Under the pieces are notes generated by a model. It was not told where the DNA came from and did no database searches. It saw only the letters and a list, made by a program, of their open reading frames with translations. 55,735 bases of DNA. It comes from Candidatus Poribacteria bacterium (lineage in GTDB: Bacteria; Poribacteria; WGA-4E; UBA9662). Position 1 is the stretch's first letter; each line of letters opens with the position of its first letter. Below are positions 9,574 to 18,872 of this stretch, piece by piece. The position numbers and the translations under genes were made by a program. The stretch spans positions 1 through 55,735 of the forward strand of contig JASMLX010000031.1 in assembly GCA_030748495.1 (NCBI GenBank). Direction: 5' to 3'.

Positions 9574-10662
9574 TCAGTTAGTATGGAGAGATTGGTTCAG
9601 TTCGATTACCTTGGTATTCGGTCGACAAATAATTTGCCCTGTTCGTGAATCTCTGATAAACAGGTAATGCTCTCGCCCCGACAATTCGATGGCCTTGACG
9701 ATGTTATTTCCATCCGCTACCGGGTTACCCATTAAATCTACTGGTTGACCTTGGCTATCAACCATGGCGATTTTCATGCCGGCTGTGATATAGAGTCCTG
9801 CCTCAACGGTGCAGCCAGTCCCCAAAGAGATTCCGATTCCTGCATTAGCTCCCAGAAGACAATTTTCCTTGATTTCAATGACATGTTCGTTACCACCTGA
9901 CAGTGTTCCCATGATTGAAGCGCCACCACCAATATCGGTGCTATCCCCAATAAAGACGCCGGCGGAAACCCGACCTTCGATCATAGCTGTGCCACTGGAG
10001 CCAGCATTGAAATTGACAAATCCGGCCGGCATGACGGTCGTTCCCTCTCCCAAATAGGCACCTAAGCGAACGCGATTACCCGAAGCAATGCGGACCCCGC
10101 TCGGCAGATGATAGTTCACCAGATAGGGAAACTTATCGATGTGAGAGATCTGCAGATTCTCGCCCTTTAGGAGAGAGGCTAATCTGATCTGCGGAACGTC
10201 TTCAGGCAATAACGGCCCTAAGTTCGACCAAGCTACATTATTCAACTGTCCAAAGGCACCTTCCAAAGAGAGCTGGTGAGGTTTGGATAACCGGAAAGAG
10301 AGGCAGTGCAACTTGAAATAGGCCTCCTCTGACGACTCAACGGGCAGTGACGGGTCGTGCAAGACCATCAGGATGGTGTCGATATCGTGGTAGCTGTTGG
10401 CGCCGCTTTGCGGAGAGTGGGCCAGTTGTTTCAACCCGTCTTTGAATTCAGTTGAGATACTGGACAGCGAAGAAAAAAACAGATTTACGCTGGTTAACTG
10501 TTCTTTCGAGATGGAAATAAAACCGTTTTCGCCCGGGAGATCCAGACCGATTCTGTCCAGGTCTTCTCTATTTATACTTTGAGGCGGCAAAAAAATAACA
10601 TCGAGTGTTTTCAGGTCTCGACAACGCCGAATGCCGATACCGAACATCAGTTGGTTTGTCAA
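9574..10662 (-). CDS. dapD: Tetrahydrodipicolinate N-succinyltransferase
   Basis: This is the trimeric, hexapeptide-repeat acyltransferase of lysine/diaminopimelate synthesis. It moves succinyl from succinyl-CoA to tetrahydrodipicolinate. The C-terminal half shows the left-handed beta-helix and active-site blocks: VRIASGNRVRLGAYLGEGTT, MPAGFVNFNAGSSGTAMIEG and SAGVFIGDSTDIGGGASI. The long N-terminal domain matches the actinobacterial-type DapD rather than the shorter E. coli form. I chose the TTG at 10662 because GTAGGAGT precedes it at the right distance; an upstream TTG at 10710 has no ribosome site. It is the last gene of a dapC-dapE-dapD run, 86 bases after dapE. Confidence 0.92.
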   Translation of the reverse strand: MTNQLMFGIGIRRCRDLKTLDVIFLPPQSINREDLDRIGLDLPGENGFISISKEQLTSVNLFFSSLSSISTEFKDGLKQLAHSPQSGANSYHDIDTILMVLHDPSLPVESSEEAYFKLHCLSFRLSKPHQLSLEGAFGQLNNVAWSNLGPLLPEDVPQIRLASLLKGENLQISHIDKFPYLVNYHLPSGVRIASGNRVRLGAYLGEGTTVMPAGFVNFNAGSSGTAMIEGRVSAGVFIGDSTDIGGGASIMGTLSGGNEHVIEIKENCLLGANAGIGISLGTGCTVEAGLYITAGMKIAMVDSQGQPVDLMGNPVADGNNIVKAIELSGREHYLFIRDSRTGQIICRPNTKVIELNQSLHTN

Positions 10663-10748
10663 TTTGGTACTCCTACTATTTCTTGGGTTTAGTATTTTGT
10701 TTGGGGGCAATTAGAACTGAGAATTCACTATTCACTACTAGGCCGGGC

Positions 10749-11831
10749 TTAATTCGGTGATCGAAAATGTGCTAATTGACGTAGAAGATGATAGTAAGCG
10801 ACCATATCCTCAACCCGAATATATTCATCTGGTTTATGGGCTTGAGCCGTTAAACCTGGACCAAAGTTAAAAGCTGGAATTCCGATGCCATTCAGTTGAG
10901 CCACATCCGTCCAAGCCTGTTTCGCCGCGATATCGGTCTTCAACCAGGAGACTATCTGATGAAACAGTTCACTTTCGATAATCTGTGCGGCCGGTACGTG
11001 GTCGATAATTTCGCAGACGATATCGCTTGTCGTTTTGGCCTGAACCAAAAGACGATGAAACATCACCTCAGCTTCAGCCATACTCGGCCCGGGCGCGTAG
11101 CGATAGTTGATATTACAGCTCCACTGGCCGGGAATCGTCGTTCGTCCCATCTGGCTACAACTTTCAGTGATGTTGATGACATCGAAGAAATCGACATTGA
11201 GGATCGATCTCTTCAACGGTTCGATTTTGGATAACCCTGTAATCAGGGGTATTGCGTTGTAGAGTGCGTTTTGCCCGTCCCAAGGTCTAGCCGAATGACA
11301 AGCGACACCAGAAACAACCACCTTAGCGTGCAAACTTCCAACACAGCCGAGTTGAACTTGCCCATTGGTCGGTTCACCGACAATAGCCAGGTCGATTGTC
11401 TGCAAGAAATCGCTTTCGGCCACAACCAGACTATAGAGGCCGTTCTGCTCCAGAGGTGTACCCTCCTCCGCATCGTATAAGATAAATGAGAAGTTGAACT
11501 GCCGATCTTTTAACTGAGAAAACTCCTGCATCAGAACAGCAAAAACAGCCAAACTGCCTTGCATATCCGATGCTCCGGCTCCATGAAGCTGCCCCGCTTC
11601 TCGGTAGGCTTCAAAGTGGTCTGGAACTACGTCCGAGTGCCCCACCAAAGCGATGTGTGGCAACCCTTCAATCATGGGAAGCGAGAAAATTCTACTTTGA
11701 CCGTGTTGCTTAACAATCAGATTAGCTATCCGTTTCCGCATCCACTCTTCAATGAAATTAGTGAGTGTCTCCTCCTGAAAGGTCGGCGAAGGAATATTCA
11801 GCAAATTCGTTAACAATGGAAGAATCGCCAT
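10749..11831 (-). CDS. dapE: Succinyl-diaminopimelate desuccinylase (M20 family)
   Basis: This 360-residue metallopeptidase-fold enzyme hydrolyses N-succinyl-LL-diaminopimelate. Metal-site motifs are visible: GHSDVVPDHF for the first histidine/aspartate pair, HGAGASDMQGSLAVF for the bridging Asp, and YDAEEGTPLEQNGL for the Glu-Glu pair. GEPTNGQVQLGCVGSLHA and ARPWDGQNALY belong to the dimerisation domain. The last metal ligand is the His in LTAQAHKPDEYI. The start codon overlaps the dapC stop in TGATG, so translation is probably coupled. With dapC upstream and dapD downstream, the role in peptidoglycan and lysine precursor supply is well supported. Confidence 0.92.
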   Translation of the reverse strand: MAILPLLTNLLNIPSPTFQEETLTNFIEEWMRKRIANLIVKQHGQSRIFSLPMIEGLPHIALVGHSDVVPDHFEAYREAGQLHGAGASDMQGSLAVFAVLMQEFSQLKDRQFNFSFILYDAEEGTPLEQNGLYSLVVAESDFLQTIDLAIVGEPTNGQVQLGCVGSLHAKVVVSGVACHSARPWDGQNALYNAIPLITGLSKIEPLKRSILNVDFFDVINITESCSQMGRTTIPGQWSCNINYRYAPGPSMAEAEVMFHRLLVQAKTTSDIVCEIIDHVPAAQIIESELFHQIVSWLKTDIAAKQAWTDVAQLNGIGIPAFNFGPGLTAQAHKPDEYIRVEDMVAYYHLLRQLAHFRSPN

Positions 11832-12982
11832 CAGTCAATTTTCTCAATGCGAAGGCACAGTTTTTGGCAAAGTTCTAATGAAATACAGTATACCAGGCGA
11901 ATGTAGCCTTCTCCATCTTCTCCGAAGACGGTACCTGGTGTGACGCAAATACCTTGTGATAGAAACAGGTTGCAGAGTTGCTCAGCCGTTGGCCAATTAG
12001 GATGGGACAACCAAAAGTAGAATCCGTCTCGACCGCCATGAATCTCGAAACCTCTATTCACCAACGCTGATCTAATCAATTTGCGCTTTTGCCGATATTG
12101 CTGTCGGTTGTGCGCCACATGCTTTTCATCGTTCCAGGCGGAGATACCTGCTTCCTGGTTGTAAGTCGGAGTGCCTACACCGATAGGGGAACGGCACAGT
12201 CGAAAATACTTCATAATCTCTTCGTTCTGAGAGAGAACTACCCCCAGCCGAAAGCCTGTCATGTGACTCCGTTTAGACAGCGAGCGAAAAGCAACCCAGC
12301 GATCTGATTGATGGAAATCGAGGCTGCAAACCGGGCGCTGATCATCATACAGCTCGTTATAGCACTCGTCAGAGCAGACGATAAACCCGTGCTTTTCAGC
12401 CAGCGATAACAACTCCTGAAAGTAAGCCCGGTCCACCGTCATCGAGGTTGGGTTATGCGGAGAGTTGATCCAGAAGAGGCGGCACCTTTCCCATTCGCTA
12501 TCAGTAATGACATCCAGATCTGGAAAAAATCCAGACATTCGATCGATTGGCAATTTTCGAATTGGGGCGTTAACAGTTCTGGCGGAGGCTTCGTAGACCG
12601 GATAACCGATAGACGAAAACCAGATTTCCCCGGTTCGGTCTGACCAATCGAACGTCAGCGCAAATAAGAAGATAGCCTCTTTACTGCCGTTGCTGGAAAA
12701 AATGTGTTTGATGGGTTCAAGTTTGATCTGATAATTCCGTTTTGCCCAGTTTGAAACCGCTTCCAAATAGCGCGCAGAACCGGTTGCCAGCGGATATTGT
12801 GAAACACTGTTCTCCGCCATAAAGTGTTGTATAGTTTGAACTGCACCGTCAAAAGTTCGATCCTGTGGATCACCGATTGTTAAGTCGATGACGTCGTGAC
12901 CTTCAGCTTTCAGTTGCTCCGCCTGCCGCTTAATTGTAATCAGTGGATATTCTCTATCTTCTTTCAGGTAAGGGTTAATCAT
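11831..12982 (-). CDS. dapC: Succinyldiaminopimelate aminotransferase (class I/II)
   Basis: A 383-residue fold-type I PLP enzyme. It has the N-terminal VIDLTIGDPQDRTFDG motif of this aminotransferase group, the NSPHNPTSMTVDRAY segment that holds the PLP-binding Asn, VCSDECYNELYDD with the cofactor Asp, and the Schiff-base Lys in FRSLSKRSHMTGFRLG. A conserved Arg near the C-terminus (YIRLVYCIS) binds the substrate carboxylate. Sequence alone would allow other amino-acid substrates; the direct overlap with dapE makes succinyl-DAP the likely one. It is the first gene of the operon. No obvious ribosome site precedes the ATG. Confidence 0.85.
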   Translation of the reverse strand: MINPYLKEDREYPLITIKRQAEQLKAEGHDVIDLTIGDPQDRTFDGAVQTIQHFMAENSVSQYPLATGSARYLEAVSNWAKRNYQIKLEPIKHIFSSNGSKEAIFLFALTFDWSDRTGEIWFSSIGYPVYEASARTVNAPIRKLPIDRMSGFFPDLDVITDSEWERCRLFWINSPHNPTSMTVDRAYFQELLSLAEKHGFIVCSDECYNELYDDQRPVCSLDFHQSDRWVAFRSLSKRSHMTGFRLGVVLSQNEEIMKYFRLCRSPIGVGTPTYNQEAGISAWNDEKHVAHNRQQYRQKRKLIRSALVNRGFEIHGGRDGFYFWLSHPNWPTAEQLCNLFLSQGICVTPGTVFGEDGEGYIRLVYCISLELCQKLCLRIEKID

Positions 12983-13138
12983 GGTTGTTGTATATGTGGG
13001 TCTGAAACTTCTAACCGGTTAGCAAAACGACATTGTCTGGTCTGGAAGCCCCAAACATTACTAAAGGCACAGTGTATCAAGAACGTGTTACTTTTTCAAA
13101 CCCTTCGATCCGGGATACTATTTCCCGATCGAGAATTC

Positions 13139-14037
13139 TCAACTGAGAAGCCAACTCCGCATGACCTGTGTTACACGGTCTGCTGCATCTCGCTGCACAA
13201 AACGTCCGGCCTGTGGAATCGTTACTAGCGTCAATTCGTTATCAATCCACTGCGAAGTATCGTTGAGCGCACCGGGTCATAGTGCCCAGTCTTTCAAGCC
13301 GTGAAACATCAAAACAGGACATTTAAACTTTACTACCGGTGAGTCCTCATCGTATTGATAAGGAGGCCGAGGATAGGTGGCCTTATAATAGTTTAACATG
13401 GCTTCGAGGTCAGAGCATTGAAAAGCGGAGATATACTGTTGTCTATCACTAGAATCGGTGACCCATTCAGCCAACTTTTCTGCTGATAAATCCAGATGAG
13501 CATCCGCTTGCTGAAAGCCATGCGCGTACTCGCTATTTCTCTGCCGTTGCGGGTTTGGGTCCTATTCATGCTGTAATCCTTTTAGGTGGGGAGATTGCAA
13601 ATCACCAGTCGCTCAACCCAGATCTAGACGCGTCATAGCCACCGACCATGTGACGGCCCCACCCCAGTCATGTCCAACGATGACGGCTTTAGGAGACATG
13701 TTAATCTCGACTGCCAACTGTCGTATCACGGCCACAATATCGCTGACCAATAACGGCATAGCGTACTGATCCACACCTGACGGTTTATCACTCCGGTTGT
13801 AACCACGCAGATCAATTACCACCATCCGAAATCGATCAGCCAGCCCTGCATTTAATGTCACCAGGTATGCCAGAAGTCAGGAAAGCTGTGTATCATAACC
13901 ACTAACAGACCTTCCCCTAGTGATAGATAGTGAATCTTTACACCGTTGTTAACGATATAACTGTGTTCTACTTGGGACAAAATCCACCCTTGGGTAACAG
14001 CCGTTATCAAGGACAAAGTGAGTAAAATTATCTTCAT
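13139..14037 (-). pseudogene. Alpha/beta hydrolase (epoxide-hydrolase-like), decayed
   Basis: The minus strand spells out a nearly full hydrolase broken several times. From 14037 a signal-like start (MKIILLTLSLITAV) leads to VKIHYLSLGEGLLVV and the oxyanion region [10 protein letters not shown], then a frameshift at about 13860. The next frame holds [14 protein letters not shown] and the nucleophile elbow VGHDWGG. Around 13560-13620 are two compensating frame changes and stops. The cap domain follows ([19 protein letters not shown]), then [14 protein letters not shown], a TGA, and the C-terminal end to 13139, where the catalytic-His region reads AGRFVQRD in place of the usual AGHFVQRD. So the catalytic histidine also appears mutated to Arg. 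It is clearly non-functional. Confidence 0.85.
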
Positions 14038-14185
14038 CGGAGATGTGCCTTTTTGGATGGTGGTATCCTGAGATTATCCCCGGACAAGCAACGGCATAGA
14101 TTGTAATGTTGAATCCGGCTGAGGTGCGATTCCCACCGCCATTGCGGGAGTTCTTTGGATAAGAACCCTCTCCTCATTTTTATCA

Positions 14186-15095
14186 TTGAGACTACGGTTT
14201 ACGGTTCTTAAAGTGGAAATTATAGCACCGAACTAAAATCCAACTCCTCCAATCATCAAACCGACTCTGTTTTGAAACCTCTAAAGTTTTTCTTAGTTGG
14301 CAGAGATTTCTCTGTCCATCGGTCAAATTAAACGTTCAATGGCCTCGGTCTGAGGCTGTTTCCATCCCAACTTTGGAACCACATCGTTGGGTTTCCCGGT
14401 TCCAAAAATGGGACCGATTTCCATTTCAACCCTCTGTCCTCCCCGGCTATGTTTGACCCCTTTTGCAAACACCAATTTTCAGAAGAGGCCCCAAGAGAGC
14501 TCGTTCGCATAACCGGATCAGGTTGTCCAAATGTGGGCCGAATTGCTTCCTCGTCAGCGGCAGCTTCTCCATTTGGTGGAAAAGCTGGAAGTGGAGCCCC
14601 TTTGGCCACGCCGGATACCGCCTCAGCCACGGTGCGGCCACTTGCTCACGGGATCACTGGCATTGGTATGCCAGTGATTTCCCACTTGATTCCTGCTCGT
14701 CATGGGGTTGAACAGGCTTCTGTTTTTTTGCTTAAACGCCCACTTCTCATCCAATTCCAAAGCCGAAACTTGTACATTCTGTAGGTTTTGTTTGTGCAAC
14801 CCCTCACTAACTTTGCCGCTCTCCCCAACCAAACCTAAAGCCCTATCTTTACAAACAGACGTTAACTCAGCGCTGTCAACCACACGGCAATAGTGTGGTT
14901 GACAGGATCGATGATGGAAGCCACCTTGGATGCTCGAATTTGGCGGTTGAACAAAGCACGCCCTCTGCGCACTGAAAATTGCGGCTGACATTCCGTGCAT
15001 CCTAGATAACGGATTTGATCTTTGCCATCGGTTTGGTCAAGGATCAGGTTTTTGGCTCCCTACTGCTGATATTCCTGGTAATCGGGGTTCCAACA
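14186..15095 (-). pseudogene. IS1-like transposase remnant
   Basis: Pieces in all three minus frames line up with a known transposase group that has an N-terminal zinc ribbon and a catalytic DDE-type core. The 5' part reads [20 protein letters not shown], then [16 protein letters not shown]. After a frame change come [14 protein letters not shown] and [12 protein letters not shown], then [14 protein letters not shown]. The 3' part reads VEMEIGPIFGTGK, then LGWKQPQTEAIERL, and a ragged tail to about 14186. At least three stops and several frameshifts make it dead. I could not define terminal inverted repeats. Confidence 0.75.
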
Positions 15096-15237
15096 ACGCA
15101 TGCCTTCTATGTCTGGTCTCCATCACCGCCTACCGTCGGTTGGTTATTGTTTCGCCACTTGATGTTACCAGATCTGACTCCTTTGGTCAACAATCCTAGG
15201 ATAATCTCAGGACACTATCTCATGTTTACGCTATGAC

Positions 15238-15639
15238 TTATTTCCTAATACTTGATACCTTCTCACTAGAGTTGCGTACCTGGCATATAACTCCTTGTAC
15301 TCTATTGATACCAATCACGGGATCATAAGGAGGGGCGTAAGACATCACCGCATTGATATTTGTCTCCTTTTCTGGTAACTACTAACCATAGACTCTGATC
15401 ACCACTTCACGATGAATATCTTCTGTCAGCTTTATCATGTGCTGAACAGAGCCTTTCGGGGTTTTAATAGCGACCTTATTACTACCTTTTATGTCTTGTT
15501 CTTCTGCTGTACTGGGATGTACATGCAGTTCTGGGTAAGGCGTCAACTTCCTCACCCACCATAGGTCGGAGCATACGAGGGATAGTGCTCTCGGTACTTT
15601 CTGGTTGTTAGGTAGAGTGGATACTTCTCGACGAGTCAC
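15238..15639 (-). pseudogene. C-terminal fragment of a molybdopterin oxidoreductase
   Basis: The minus strand encodes ELHVHPSTAEEQDIKGSNKV, then AIKTPKGSVQHMIKLTEDIH, the molydopterin-binding C-terminal domain of DMSO-reductase-family catalytic subunits. It continues VVIRVYG, two TAG codons, LPE, then MSYAPPYDPVIGINRVQG and ends at 15238. In intact relatives the position of the two stops is a Trp-Trp pair; TGG to TAG at both explains them. About 130 of some 700 or more residues survive and no N-terminal iron-sulfur part is seen, so the gene is a remnant. The redox substrate cannot be told. Confidence 0.75.
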
Positions 15640-15983
15640 GGAAGACGTTTTGGGTTTAGATTCTCCTCAACACTAGTCAAATTTAAAAGAGTAAGCGGAG
15701 GAAACCAAGAAGAAAGGGCCAAAATATTTAAAGTACCACTACCGAGTTTTAAAGGAGACTTCCTCGGAAGAACTATACAGTATTTTTGCTTGACTTTTTG
15801 ATGTAGATCTAGTATTTTCAGCGGAGGGGCCGTAGAGAATACAAAGACTACTGGAAGAAAAATCTTCTTTCAGTAGATCTATTGGTTAGATCTGCGACTT
15901 AATTATCTTTAAAAGATCTCTGTCTCTATGGTCGATATACTTAACCTGATCGCAATCGGGTAATTTTCAAGGTTGGTACATCA
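15640..15983. other. AT-rich upstream region of the LamG genes
   Basis: No coding similarity is visible in these 344 bases. The stretch holds the promoter-like pair described separately at 15790-15818, and its position fits the 5' regulatory region of the LamG pair. Confidence 0.4.
15790..15818 (+). promoter_or_regulatory. Sigma-70-type promoter upstream of LamG genes
   Basis: TTGACT (15790-15795) and TATTTT (15813-15818) are separated by 17 bases, which fits a housekeeping promoter. It lies about 165 bases before the first LamG start codon. Confidence 0.4.
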
Positions 15984-16758
15984 ATGAAAAAAAATATTTC
16001 TTTTTCTCTCTTTTTTACTTTATTCCTGTTTTAAAGCCAAACTGTTTCGGCTAAGGTAACAGGTAGTGGATTGGTTGGAGCGTGGCTTTTTGATGAAGGT
16101 AAAGGGGAAAGTGTTGGTGACTCGTCTTCCAATAAGAATGCGGGCGAACTAATTGGCAATGTGAAATGGTCCAAGAGTAGGAAGTTCGGTGGGTCTTTGG
16201 AATTTGACGGGACGGAAGGTTACGTTGAAGTTCCGGATTCTGACAACTACGAGTTTGCCGGTGATTTCTCAATTGCCTTCTGGTTAAAAAGTGAGATGCC
16301 GGCCCCCGGCAGTTTGGGCATCGTAACTAAAGGATATCACGATAAATCCAACACCAAACCCTGGTATCTGGTCTACTTCGTTCCGGCTGGATCGGTCGAT
16401 CTTATGGACCAAAGACAATAAGAATTCCAGGGCCAAAGGCGCAATCAAAGTCAACGACGGGAAATGTCATCACATTGTGACCATGAAAAGGGGAAAGAAG
16501 GTTCAGGTCTATGTCGACGGCAAAAAAGATGGCGAAGCGGATGCAGTTGATGCCAAATACGGTGAAAGCGATCTTCCACTGGTTTTTATGACCCACTACT
16601 TCCGATATGTTAAAGGGGCGCTGGACGAGGTTGTTATCTTCAACAAGGCATTATCAGAAGGTGAAATTTCAGATTTAATGAAAGGTTTTCAGTCGGGAAC
16701 TGCGGTAGAAGCCAATGTAAAACTACCCACAATATGGTCGAGAATTAAGAACCAATAA
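15984..16758 (+). pseudogene. LamG (concanavalin A-like) secreted protein, inactivated copy
   Basis: The gene begins at ATG 15984 with a signal peptide (MKKNISFSLFFTLFLF). A TAA at 16032 follows where CAA (Gln) would fit; the frame then continues through VSAKVTGSGLVGAWLFDEGKG and SIAFWLKSEMPAPGSLG. Near 16400 a one-base shift moves the reading into LWTKDNKNSRAKGAIKVNDG and stays open to 16758. With these two lesions repaired it would encode a single LamG jelly-roll domain of about 255 residues, very like the next gene. The shared block through HDKSNTKPWYLVYFVP shows a tandem duplication. Confidence 0.8.
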
Positions 16759-16788
16759 TAGTTACATATAGTGATCAAGGTGATTTAA

Positions 16789-17574
16789 ATGGTTAGACGA
16801 ATTGTTTTTCTCGTAGGAGTGTTTACAGCATTTTTCTTGTTGAGTGGGCTGAATCGAACGCTGGCTAAAGTAGATGGTTTAGCCGGTGCCTGGCTCTTTG
16901 AATCCGGTAAAGGGAATAAGGTGGTTGATGCCTCTAAAAGAGGTCATGATGGAAAATTAGTGGGTAAAGTCAAATGGACCAAGAACGGAAAATTTGGCAA
17001 AGGCCTTGAGTTCGATGGTAGCGAAAGCTATGTAGAGATACCGGATTCAAAGGATTTCGAGTTTGCCGGTGATTTCTCAATTGCCTTCTGGTTAAAAAGC
17101 GAGATGCCGGCACCAGGTAGTTTGGGCACCGTAACTAAAGGATATCACGATAAATCCAACACTAAACCCTGGTATTTGGTCTATTTCGTTCCAACTGGGT
17201 CAATGGATTTCTACTTGCGAAATGAGGCCAACAACAACTCTAGGGCTGTCGGTACAACTAAAGTTAACGACGGGAAATGGCATCATCTAGTAGCGATGAA
17301 GGCCGGTGATAAGGTCAAGATGATTGTCGAGGGGAAAGAAGATGGAGCCACAGCTGTTACCGGTAAGGCCACCTATGGAAAGCACGACTATCCACTGGTG
17401 TTTATGGCGCACTACTTTCGTTATGTAGAAGGATTTTTGGATGAAGTAGCTCTTTTTAACAAAGCACTTTCCACAAAGGAGATAACTTCAATAATGAAAG
17501 GGCTAGAAGCTTTTCTGTCAGTTAATGGAGCCGGTAAACTGAGCATTTTCTGGAGTCAAATTAAGCAGCAATAG
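16789..17574 (+). CDS. LamG-domain (concanavalin A-like lectin/glucanase) secreted protein
   Basis: This intact 261-residue protein has a signal peptide (VFLVGVFTAFFLLSGLNRTLA) cut near residue 26, followed by one LamG/laminin-G-3 domain. Domain landmarks are LAGAWLFESGKGNKVVDASK, LEFDGSESYVEIPDS, DFSIAFWLKSEMPAPGS and the terminal FLDEVALFNKALSTKEI. The domain probably binds carbohydrate or matrix outside the cell; no catalytic residues are visible. AAGGTGATTTAA gives a good ribosome site. It lies 30 bases after the dead paralogue and is likely transcribed with it. Such single-LamG proteins are numerous in Poribacteria, where roles in contact with the sponge matrix have been proposed. Confidence 0.88.
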   Translation: MVRRIVFLVGVFTAFFLLSGLNRTLAKVDGLAGAWLFESGKGNKVVDASKRGHDGKLVGKVKWTKNGKFGKGLEFDGSESYVEIPDSKDFEFAGDFSIAFWLKSEMPAPGSLGTVTKGYHDKSNTKPWYLVYFVPTGSMDFYLRNEANNNSRAVGTTKVNDGKWHHLVAMKAGDKVKMIVEGKEDGATAVTGKATYGKHDYPLVFMAHYFRYVEGFLDEVALFNKALSTKEITSIMKGLEAFLSVNGAGKLSIFWSQIKQQ

Positions 17575-17589
17575 GTATACGAACGTAAA

Positions 17590-17634
17590 AGATAGCCCAC
17601 TGACTTTTCAGTTTTCAACTTCAGTGGGCTATCT
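17590..17634. terminator. Inverted repeat between convergent genes, probable terminator
   Basis: AGATAGCCCACTGA (17590-17603) is perfectly repeated in reverse at 17621-17634, with a 17-base loop. It sits 16 bases after the LamG stop. There is no long T-run after it, so it may be weak or act in both directions. Confidence 0.6.
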
Positions 17635-17643
17635 GTGCCGAGT

Positions 17644-17826
17644 TCAGTCATACTTCCCATATTTCTCAAGCATCTCAACCGTAAACTGGTAGTTTTCAAA
17701 GGAGACGTTATGTGGAACAGAGTGATCTGAATGGTAGATATACCCGCCCCCCTGTTTGGCAATGGACACTTTCGTACGGATCTCCTCCTCGATCGTTTCC
17801 CGACTGCCGGCGAGTTGACGCACATC
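17644..17826 (-). pseudogene. Uroporphyrinogen decarboxylase family, C-terminal fragment
   Basis: The last ~60 residues of a 127-codon open frame (17644-18027) read ETIEEEIRTKVSIAKQGGGY, then IYHSDHSVPHNVSFENYQF and a terminal YGKYD. This is the C-terminal barrel strand and helix of UROD/MtaA-type proteins, including the conserved His-Ser-Asp-His-Ser-Val-Pro. The rest of that gene is absent; an IS1182 transposase remnant abuts it in the same open frame. Only about 60 of some 350-400 residues remain, so it is not a working decarboxylase or methyltransferase. Confidence 0.75.
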
Positions 17827-18559
17827 GATAATTCTTCCTTGGTCAGGTTGACCTGATCCTTTGCTCTCGGAGCCGCTTCCTGTGGCTAGGCTGGTTGGCC
17901 CTGGCTTTTCTGGCTGCTCTGTTTTTCTTTTCGCTTCTGATCCGTAAGCTTCTTCCTCAGATGCCTGCTGTTTGGAGGCATATCCTTCTACTGTTCGCGC
18001 TTCTATTTTTCGCTTGGCTTCTGCCATGGTGGTAAGTCGTTTCTACCGGGATACTCATCCCATCAGGAATTGCTGACTAATCTACCTCTCCGGCCAGCGG
18101 CCAGCTTAAAGCCTGCTGTTTGGAGGCATTAGCTTTGATTTTCGTTCCATTAACACTCCCATTAACACTCCCATTTCACTGGCAATGCTGAGCCGCGGAA
18201 CAGATAATCCCTGAAGCGCCGGAGAAAAACGTTGACCGAACGTTGCCATGGTATCATGGTCCGGAGGCTGATTAGCCGCAAATCTAGTGGAAGGCGACAG
18301 AATCATAGGTGGCCAGTTCCAGCTTTCAACTCGAGAACATACCGGTCGCATAGCCATAAAGAATCAGCCAAAGCAACATGGGCGGATCATAAGGTTTGGA
18401 GCCTTGGCCGGAATAGGCGGCTTGGAGGGAAGATAGATTCAGCTGGCCGACAATATCAACGACAAATCGTGCCGGATGATCCTCCGGTAGCCAATCCTGA
18501 ACGGATGGTAGAAAAAGAAACGGAGTCTCACGGTCGGCTTTGATGAAATCAACATTCAC
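17826..18559 (-). pseudogene. IS1182-family transposase remnant, N-terminal half
   Basis: The minus strand from 18559 gives the family N-terminus: FLFLPSVQDWLPEDHPARFV, then LNLSSLQAAYSGQGSKPYDP and YGYATGMFSS. A frame change leads to NQPPDHDTMATFGQRFSPAL and ASEMGVL, another to a short TKIKANASK-like segment, and then AEAKRKIEARTVEGY and a frame encoding KDQVNLTKEE. Those blocks are in the right order for the first half of an IS1182 transposase; the DDE catalytic second half is missing. The remnant ends where the UROD fragment begins, so a deletion or insertion joined the two. Confidence 0.75.
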
Positions 18560-18872
18560 AGGACTGATGGGTATGAATTAAGTAGTGTCTCAGAATAGAA
18601 TAAAACTCATGGTAATACATTCTAAGATAATCATTGATCCCCTATTTACCATTAATTAATGCTGAATCTTCAGTCCGACAGGCCGCTAGAGTAACACGAT
18701 CTGCTGCCCCAAGCAATAAGCCGGTTTGCAATCAAATCCAGTAAGCGCAGTGAAATCGGAACGTTTTGGCATTGACATCTTTGGAGAGGGTTTCTTATAC
18801 TAGCTTCTGAATATATTCGGATCGTCGATTCATTGGCTTAGCCCCCCGCTGAGTCAGTAATTCCCCTATTAA
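18560..18872. other. Upstream region of the ether-lipid locus
   Basis: These 313 bases separate the IS1182 remnant from the large fusion gene. No coding similarity was seen. The main element is the promoter at 18772-18801, described separately. Confidence 0.5.
18772..18801 (+). promoter_or_regulatory. Strong sigma-70-type promoter of the ether-lipid operon
   Basis: TTGACA (18772-18777), a perfect -35 box, lies 18 bases before TATACT (18796-18801), one base from the -10 consensus. Transcription would start near 18808, about 65 bases before the first start codon. It is the best promoter match I see in the window. Confidence 0.65.

Noticed and set aside
14050..14180. A possible riboswitch near the GC-rich hairpin after the hydrolase remnant
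   Set aside because: No conserved box such as the cobalamin GCCACTG element is present and no gene follows on the same strand.
13139..15660. Reassignment of stop codons to explain the many in-frame TAG/TGA/TAA
   Set aside because: All three stop types occur, they come with frameshifts, and the intact genes of the window end normally with the same codons, so decay explains them better.
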